Below are positions 7,046 to 12,521 of a stretch of 12,521 nucleotides of DNA, one piece after another. The notes beneath the pieces are model-generated. The model did no database searches and was not told where the DNA came from. It worked only from the letters and a program-made list of their open reading frames with translations. Within the stretch, counting starts at the first letter, position 1; each line of letters starts with the position of its first letter. Source of the DNA: Acidobacteriaceae bacterium (lineage in GTDB: Bacteria > Acidobacteriota > Terriglobia > Terriglobales > Acidobacteriaceae); the NCBI GenBank assembly GCA_003164255.1, contig PLST01000456.1, forward strand, positions 9,427 through 21,947, in the 5' to 3' direction. Made by a program: the position numbers and the translations under genes.

Positions 7046-7600
7046 CTACCCTATGCGCCGATCGAGATGAAAGATGCGCTTCGCGTTTTCCGATGCAACT
7101 TTCACCCGATCTATCTCCGCGAGGTTCGCACCATCCAGGAAGCGAACCGCTGTGTCGGTTTTTTCAAACGGATAGTCGACCGAGAACATCACCCTGTCAC
7201 TTCCCATCGCTTCCATCGCACAACGCAGAGATATGTCGGAACAAACACCGGACGTTGTGATCGCAATGTTCCGCTTGATATAGAAAGACGGCGGCTCGGA
7301 AAGCGTACGCGAGCCCCGATTCGACACGTGCCATCGGCTGTCGAAGCGCCACAGATTGAGGGGAAGCGTCTCGCCCATGTGGCCGAGGACCAGCGTTGCT
7401 TTGGGATAGCGCTCGAATACACCGGCAAACACGAGCCGGAGTGCGTGCGTCGCAGTCTCGAATGCCCAACTGCAAACCGGCCCCCCGAGTTCGGAATGCC
7501 CGGCATACATTGCTGGGTGATCCACTGGATTGGCGGGATGAAGATAGATTGGCGCATCAAGGGCCGCCGCGCGCTCCCAAGATACTGAATACTTATCCAT
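7046..7600 (-). pseudogene. Amidohydrolase_2 family (decarboxylase-like) enzyme, N-terminal half missing
   Basis: The 184-residue frame from ATG 7600 matches only the C-terminal half of TIM-barrel amidohydrolase_2 enzymes such as gamma-resorcylate, 2,3-dihydroxybenzoate and ACMS decarboxylases. Visible landmarks are WERAAALDAPIYLHPANP (metal-ligand His at 21), VLGHMGETLP (His 74, Glu 77) and MFSVDYPFE (catalytic Asp at 142), ending in NAKRIFHL as full-length relatives do. Relatives have about 320-350 residues and begin with an ExH or HxH metal site on the first strand; that part is absent. The in-frame extension upstream reaches a TGA at 7696-7694 and shows no such motif. Metal binding would be incomplete, so I treat it as a broken gene, although the C-terminal reading frame itself is intact. 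It lies upstream of the cytochrome gene on the same strand, and its broken end faces the sensor fragment at 7610. Confidence 0.75.
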
Positions 7601-7609
7601 ATCGCCCCC

Positions 7610-8632
7610 GTGACGAAACCCGCCGAAGGCGAAGTCGAGCCAACCGATGCCCTCGGCGAAGCGGACGCGCGGACGTCGAGGACTTCGGATACATCAGCGT
7701 TGAACTCACGGGTGGGCCCGGAATCCGCGCCAAATCAGAAGAGGGAGTTGGCCTCGAACACAAGCGGGTGCAAAGCCTCTCCCTCGCGCACACGTACGAC
7801 CCTCCTCACTAGCGCGCTCGCGCTCGTGACCCTCCTGCTGGCGGTACTCGCCTTCGTGCACTTCCGCGAACAAGTCCCAACTCAGCAGACGGTCCGCTTC
7901 AGCATTATGCTGCCTGACAAATCGCGTCCGCTATCACTGGCTGTTTCGCCGAATGGTCGCGTCATCGCCATGGTTCTGGTCAAGGATGGAAGGCAGCAAA
8001 TCTGGGTCCGGCCGCTTGATGCCTTCGAACCAACCGCGTTGGCTGGTACCGATGGCGCTGCGGATCCGTTTTGGTCACCCGATGGCCACTATGTCGCATA
8101 TGACAAAGTCGGTGTCGGCATTTTTCGAAAGCCCGCGAATGGCGCAGGCGGGGAGGAACTGCTTGTCCCCGCGAAGATACTGGCGATTCCGAAGAGCTGG
8201 TCGCCGGATGGGCGATTCATTCTGTATGCGCAAATCAATCCAGGAACGGGTGCGGACCTGCTCGGTATCTCCGTCGAGCCGAATGGACAGCCTTTTGTCG
8301 TGGCACAAACTCCCGGAACCGAGGACCAGGGGCAGTTTTCTCCTGACGGGCATTGGGTCGCATATACCTCGAACGAGTCAGGCCTGAGCGAAATCGATGT
8401 CGTTCCCTTCCCGCCTTCCTCCAGCGGCGGCAAATGGCTGGTGTCCCGAGGTGGCGGAGTGCAGCCCCGCTGGCGGCGAAACGGCAAGGAACTATTCTAC
8501 ATCTCCCCTGACTCAAAAATGATGGCGGTCGAGGTCAGCACCCAACCGGTGTTTCAGTCCGGCACTCCGCAACCATTGTTCCAAACCGACATCGTCGACA
8601 CCGGAAGTGTTGCGCGTCTGCTCACGTATTGA
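7610..8632 (+). CDS. Membrane-anchored PD40/TolB-like beta-propeller, probably the sensor remnant of a Ser/Thr kinase or winged-helix regulator
   Basis: The start is uncertain: GTG 7610 gives 340 residues, while TTG 7748 sits next to purine-rich AGAAGAGGGAG and would start just before the membrane segment. With the 7610 numbering, residues 1-60 are low-complexity Ser/Thr/Arg-rich and 64-85 form one transmembrane helix (LLTSALALVTLLLAVLAFVHF). The rest is a WD40-like PD40 propeller: AVSPNGRVIAM, DPFWSPDGHYVAY, KSWSPDGRFILYAQ, GQFSPDGHWVAYTSNESG, VQPRWRRNGKELFYISPD. This series, including TVRFSIMLPDK and QIWVRPLD, matches the C-terminal sensor half of acidobacterial eukaryotic-type Ser/Thr kinases and CadC-like winged-helix proteins. 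No kinase or DNA-binding domain precedes the helix. After PLFQTDI the usual final PD40 blade is missing; the protein ends in GSVARLLTY. It may be a stand-alone propeller or a pseudogene. Confidence 0.7.
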   Translation: MTKPAEGEVEPTDALGEADARTSRTSDTSALNSRVGPESAPNQKRELASNTSGCKASPSRTRTTLLTSALALVTLLLAVLAFVHFREQVPTQQTVRFSIMLPDKSRPLSLAVSPNGRVIAMVLVKDGRQQIWVRPLDAFEPTALAGTDGAADPFWSPDGHYVAYDKVGVGIFRKPANGAGGEELLVPAKILAIPKSWSPDGRFILYAQINPGTGADLLGISVEPNGQPFVVAQTPGTEDQGQFSPDGHWVAYTSNESGLSEIDVVPFPPSSSGGKWLVSRGGGVQPRWRRNGKELFYISPDSKMMAVEVSTQPVFQSGTPQPLFQTDIVDTGSVARLLTY

Positions 8633-8779
8633 GATCCGGCACATCCGCCATATTGTGCTGGCGCTGATCACCCAAAAGAGTATCCTGATGTTTCCGATGC
8701 TTGGATCTTGTCGACTTGAACTGATGCCTGAAGAGTAACCATCTGCCGTCAATGACCCAATAAGAACGAGGATTGAGGA
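8633..8779. other. Intergenic region before the SBBP gene
   Basis: Only short weak inverted repeats are visible, for example CGCCA and TGGCG around 8645-8665. I see no convincing promoter or U-tract terminator. GAGGA at 8768-8772 is a usable Shine-Dalgarno seven bases before ATG 8780. Confidence 0.4.
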
Positions 8780-11700
8780 ATGAATTTGACGTCAAAAACC
8801 TTCAGTGCTTTGATTTCGACATTTGTTTCTCGTCCCCAACCGAGCCAACCGAATGAAAAAGGCGGGCGCGTGGCCGCTTGCGGCGCCCTGATTGCGCTGG
8901 CATCGCTGGCATTTGCCTCTTCTGCGGTAGCGGGCGAAGCACCGCATCGGCCGGTTTCTTTGCCGCTTACATTCGAGGAGAACCGAGGCCAGGCCGACGC
9001 ATCATGGAAATACGTCCTCCATCGAGACGGCTTGGAAGCGGTGTTTTATCGCAATGGATTCGGCTTCATACTTCCCGGATCAAAGGGAAATGCAGGAAAC
9101 GTCCGTGTGCGACTGGTCGGCGGGGACGCTGCTCCCGACGGCAAGAATTTGCTTCAAGGGCGCAGCAACTACCTGATCGGTGCAGATTCCTCCCGCTGGG
9201 TTCGTGGCATTCCCAACTACCACGACGTCGAATACCAACATCTCTACCCTGGAATCTCCGTGGATTTTTACGGAAACGGGCGCGAACTGGAACATGACTT
9301 TCAGGTGGAGGCGGGTGCAGACCCCTCCAGGATTGCATTCCGGATCGAGGGCGCAGAGCATGTGAATCTGAACGGCGGAGGCAGCCTGGAGATTCACTTC
9401 GGTGGCAGCACTTTGACCATGCGCAAGCCGGTGGCTTATCAGAACCTGGCGGGCGGGCGCAAAGAAGTGAGCGTTGGATTCCGGCAGGGCGGAGATGGCA
9501 CGGTGCGCTTCAACGTGGGCGATTATGCGTCCGACGTGCCGCTTGTCATCGATCCGGTCTTCGTCTTTTCAACCTATCTGGACGGAAGCGGGCCCGGCCA
9601 AATCACTGGCGTGACAACCGACAGTGCGGGGAATGTTTATGTAACAGGAGAAACCACTTCGGCAGGTTTCCCCACGCTGGGTGCGGAACAATCGCAGTTG
9701 GGCTCAACGCAGAATGCCTTCGTAACCAAGCTCGACCCGACGGGCGCAAAGCTGATCTATTCGACCTATCTTGGGGGAGCGAGTACATCCTCTGGCTCCG
9801 CAATTGCGGTCGATGCCGGGGGGGATGCAATTGTGGCCGGCGTTGCCAACTCCTATTTTCTGGCCTCGCTTTCGCCAGATGGATCTCAACTCAACTATTT
9901 CCTCGATATCGACGGCGGTGTGGCCAATCTTGGCAGTAACGGGGAACTCGCTCTAGACAGCTCAGGCAATGCCTACCTGGCTGGAGACACGGGTAGCCCG
10001 GGTTTTCAGGTCACAGCCGGGACGCTCCCCCCATCAATTCCAGTGTCCAATTACTCTACGATGTTCGCGCTCAAGGTGGACCGCACCGGCAAACTGGTTT
10101 ACGCCACCGTCATAACCGGCAACGCGACCGACACCTCGGCCTTTATGATCCCCTATGGGATTGCCGTGGATGCCCAGGGGCAGTTGACCATTGCCGGAGC
10201 TGCAGGGCCGGTACTGCCCACGACTTCGGGCGTTGCTCAGGCCGCTTTTCCGAATACGGTTGGTCCTACCAGCACGGCCGGATTTGTTTTGCAGCTGAAT
10301 TCAACCGCTTCAGCAATCAACTTCGCCAGTTACCTGCCGGGGACTGACACAGTGGCCGGCATGGCTGTCAGTGCCCAAGGGAATCTTTACTTTGTTGGGG
10401 CGACAAGCGAAACCAATCTGCCTGTCACGGCGAATGCATACCAGCGGACCGCGGATTCCGGTTATGTGATGGAGTTGAGCCCGGGCGCCACGTCAGTGCA
10501 GGCGGCCACTTATTTCAAGGGCTTTACGATGGGCACTCCCTACTCCATCTCTGATCCGATGCGGCTGGCGCTCGATAGCAGCGGCAACGTTGCTGTAGCC
10601 GGAATGACTTTGTCGTCCGCATTCCCGATGCTGAATCCCTTCACACCGGTCTTTGAGGCGGTTGCGTTCCGCGCCACGGATATGGCGGTAGCTGAATTCA
10701 GCCCGAATTTGGGGTCGCTCCTGTTTGGTAGTTTCGTGAGTTCAACCGACGCGTACTATCCGGGTTCCACGTTTGGAAGCATGACGGTTGACAAGAAGGA
10801 TCACCTGATCGTGGCCGGAACAACCGAAGCCTTCGATTTTCCGACCACGGCAGGCGCTTATCAGCCGCTTCTATCGGCGACGGTAGATCCGGCAACTTTT
10901 CTGACCGATTTCACGTACGCATCGTTTATCGCGAGCCTCGACTTGGCGACGCCATCCGGGTCGGCGTGCCTCGATGCGTATAACGCGAGCAACGAATTGC
11001 AGGCCGATACGGTGCTTGTGACCAATTGCGGCAATGCGCCGATGCACGTGAGTTCCGTCAGTTCGAGCGATCCATCGTTTGTTCCAAGCGAAAGCTGCGG
11101 CGCCATTGCAGTTGGCTCCTCGTGCCAAATCCCAGTCAGCGTCAACCCGCTCCACAGCGGCGAAATTACCGGAGTCGTCACCATCAACACGGATGCATCC
11201 GTTGCCCAGCAAAAGGTCGTATTCACCGGCAATGGATCGGCCCCGAACCTGGTGCCTGTCGCCAGTCCGTTTTCGTTCGGACATCAGGTAGTGGGCACGT
11301 CAGTGACGGCGACCATGACGATTCAGAATTCCGGCACCATCGCCGTAGCCATCGCGAGCATTACGGTGAATGGAAGTAGTTTCTCGGTATCCAGCTACCA
11401 ATGCAATGGGATGGCTTTTGGGGGCAATTGCACATTTCAGGTGGTCTTTACGCCGCAGGCGACCGGTACTCTTACCGGATCGCTGGTGATCGCGTCGAAT
11501 GACCCGGTCAATCCACATTTTGTGGTGAACCTCACAGGAGTAGGCGACAGCGCCTATCTGACGCCTACAATCGATACTCTTTCCCCTGCTCTTGCGCTCA
11601 TCAACACTGGACCGGTTGCAATCAAGGTCGCGGGCAGAAACTTCTATCCGACCTCTGTGGTGCAGGTAAATGGCTCCGCACAGGCGACAACCTATGTGAG

Positions 11701-12521
11701 CAACACTGAGCTCGATTTCACTTTGGCCGCTCCGACCGGTACGGGGCAGATTCCGATTACCGTTGCCGCCCCGTCGCCAGGCGGGACCAGTGCGCCAGTT
11801 TCGTTCACGCCCTATCAGATTGTGCCGATGACGGCGACCTCGCTGGTTTCCGTAGCCACATCGGGCGTGCTCTATGCGTCAATTCCAAGCTCTTCGAGCC
11901 TCAATCCGAATACTGTGATACCCGTCGCGCCCTCCTCGGGAGCGCTTGGTACACCGATCCCGGTGGGCAACAATCCTGTGATGCTGGCCGCATCAAGCGA
12001 CGGCCAATATCTGTTTGTAGCGCTTGCAGCGGACCAAACGGTGCAGCGGATCAACCTGAATACGCAAGCCGTCGATCGCACGTTTCCTTACGCCGCCAAC
12101 GTTGCTGCCACCGATCTGCAGGCAGTGCCTGGATCGCCGCAGGAGGTCGTACTGGCGCAGGGAGGCAACCTGTCTCTCTATAACGACAGCGGGCTGGTTA
12201 ACTCCGTTGCAGCCTCAACATTCAGTAGCGTAACCTTTGCCGGAAACCCGCTCACCATTTATGGAATGGGGACCAACACGTTTACCGCTGTTTCCTTGAC
12301 CAACTCAGGCCTGCAACTGCCAGGGGTGACTTTTGGTAAAGGCTTCACAGGATCCACGGTTGTGTCGGATGGAGTGCTGCTCTACACAAACATCGGCCAG
12401 GTGTGGAGCCCGCAAAGTGAAACGCAATCTGGCGCGTTCTCATTGAATACGGGTTGGGATATGTCCTCGTACGCGAATTTCCACAACATGACGATGGACA
12501 CGTCGGTGGGCAAGATATTCG
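8780..12521 (+). CDS. Giant secreted SBBP-repeat protein with HYDIN/ASH and IPT/TIG domains (3'-partial)
   Basis: From ATG 8780 (GAGGA at 8768-8772) the frame is open to the window end: 1,247 codons with no stop. Residues 31-51 (VAACGALIALASLAFASSAVA) form a Sec signal after a long n-region, with cleavage likely at AVA-GEA. Residues about 60-257 form the N-terminal domain that commonly precedes SBBP repeats (LPLTFEENRGQAD, LLQGRSNYLIG, PGISVDFYGNGRELEHDFQV, PLVIDPVF). Residues 258 to about 715 carry about seven SBBP propeller blades, such as DSAGNVYVTGETTSAGFPT, DSSGNAYLAG, SAQGNLYFVG, DSSGNVAVAG and KKDHLIVAGTTEAFDFPTT. Two choice-of-anchor-D/HYDIN-like Ig folds follow at about 727-824 and 825-923 (FSFGHQVVGT, GNCTFQVVFTPQATGTLTG), then an IPT/TIG domain at about 928-1011. 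A second propeller with YncE-like SSDGQYLFVALAADQTVQRI runs from about 1015 onward. It is likely an extracellular adhesion or surface protein; the ligand is unknown. Confidence 0.9.
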   Translation, partial: MNLTSKTFSALISTFVSRPQPSQPNEKGGRVAACGALIALASLAFASSAVAGEAPHRPVSLPLTFEENRGQADASWKYVLHRDGLEAVFYRNGFGFILPGSKGNAGNVRVRLVGGDAAPDGKNLLQGRSNYLIGADSSRWVRGIPNYHDVEYQHLYPGISVDFYGNGRELEHDFQVEAGADPSRIAFRIEGAEHVNLNGGGSLEIHFGGSTLTMRKPVAYQNLAGGRKEVSVGFRQGGDGTVRFNVGDYASDVPLVIDPVFVFSTYLDGSGPGQITGVTTDSAGNVYVTGETTSAGFPTLGAEQSQLGSTQNAFVTKLDPTGAKLIYSTYLGGASTSSGSAIAVDAGGDAIVAGVANSYFLASLSPDGSQLNYFLDIDGGVANLGSNGELALDSSGNAYLAGDTGSPGFQVTAGTLPPSIPVSNYSTMFALKVDRTGKLVYATVITGNATDTSAFMIPYGIAVDAQGQLTIAGAAGPVLPTTSGVAQAAFPNTVGPTSTAGFVLQLNSTASAINFASYLPGTDTVAGMAVSAQGNLYFVGATSETNLPVTANAYQRTADSGYVMELSPGATSVQAATYFKGFTMGTPYSISDPMRLALDSSGNVAVAGMTLSSAFPMLNPFTPVFEAVAFRATDMAVAEFSPNLGSLLFGSFVSSTDAYYPGSTFGSMTVDKKDHLIVAGTTEAFDFPTTAGAYQPLLSATVDPATFLTDFTYASFIASLDLATPSGSACLDAYNASNELQADTVLVTNCGNAPMHVSSVSSSDPSFVPSESCGAIAVGSSCQIPVSVNPLHSGEITGVVTINTDASVAQQKVVFTGNGSAPNLVPVASPFSFGHQVVGTSVTATMTIQNSGTIAVAIASITVNGSSFSVSSYQCNGMAFGGNCTFQVVFTPQATGTLTGSLVIASNDPVNPHFVVNLTGVGDSAYLTPTIDTLSPALALINTGPVAIKVAGRNFYPTSVVQVNGSAQATTYVSNTELDFTLAAPTGTGQIPITVAAPSPGGTSAPVSFTPYQIVPMTATSLVSVATSGVLYASIPSSSSLNPNTVIPVAPSSGALGTPIPVGNNPVMLAASSDGQYLFVALAADQTVQRINLNTQAVDRTFPYAANVAATDLQAVPGSPQEVVLAQGGNLSLYNDSGLVNSVAASTFSSVTFAGNPLTIYGMGTNTFTAVSLTNSGLQLPGVTFGKGFTGSTVVSDGVLLYTNIGQVWSPQSETQSGAFSLNTGWDMSSYANFHNMTMDTSVGKIF

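Noticed and set aside
7022..7588. Plus-strand open frame of 188 codons opposite the amidohydrolase fragment
   Set aside because: The minus strand shows several amidohydrolase landmarks in one frame. The plus reading is Arg/Pro-rich with no motif.
8853..8890. ATG AAA AAG at 8853 looked like the real start of the SBBP protein's signal peptide
   Set aside because: It is in a different frame and hits TGA after 12 codons. The frame of the large protein is that of ATG 8780.
1..12521. CRISPR array, tRNA or rRNA genes, complete insertion sequence
   Set aside because: No regularly spaced short direct repeats, no recognisable tRNA or rRNA sequence, and no transposase with terminal inverted repeats were seen on reading through the window.

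Overview
The window looks like chromosomal DNA of an environmental bacterium, most likely an Acidobacteriota (Terriglobia-type). This is inferred from the gene content: tandem secreted VCBS/FG-GAP proteins with an ASPIC/UnbV tail, a secreted TPR protein, a lone class I cytochrome c, a membrane-anchored PD40 propeller like those at the end of acidobacterial Ser/Thr kinases, and a giant SBBP-repeat protein with HYDIN-type and IPT/TIG domains. No rRNA, tRNA, CRISPR array, intact insertion sequence or phage gene is visible.

Layout. Positions 1-5517 hold a plus-strand cluster of three genes for exported proteins. Two are full-length-similar CRTAC1-type paralogues; the first has lost its 5' end to the window edge and the second has a TTG start. 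The third is a TPR protein whose Shine-Dalgarno sequence favours an internal ATG at 3964. Positions 5518-6056 are gene-poor, with a strong hairpin at 5856-5877 and a possible coding relic. Positions 6057-7600 are on the minus strand: a single-haem cytochrome c with its own candidate promoter and a hairpin touching its ribosome binding site, and the C-terminal half of an amidohydrolase_2/decarboxylase-like enzyme. At 7610 the plus strand resumes with the membrane anchor and propeller of a sensor protein that has no kinase or DNA-binding head. The last gene, from 8780, is a very large secreted SBBP protein that stays open to the window end (1,247 codons visible).

How the parts fit. The first three genes look like one co-directional export cluster: large calcium-binding-type propellers plus a TPR scaffold. 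The 7.0-8.6 kb region looks like a rearrangement scar. Two divergent genes each lack their N-terminal half, and their broken ends meet near 7600. The cytochrome stands alone, so its redox partner is not in view. Everything rests on reading motifs by eye; no database search was possible.
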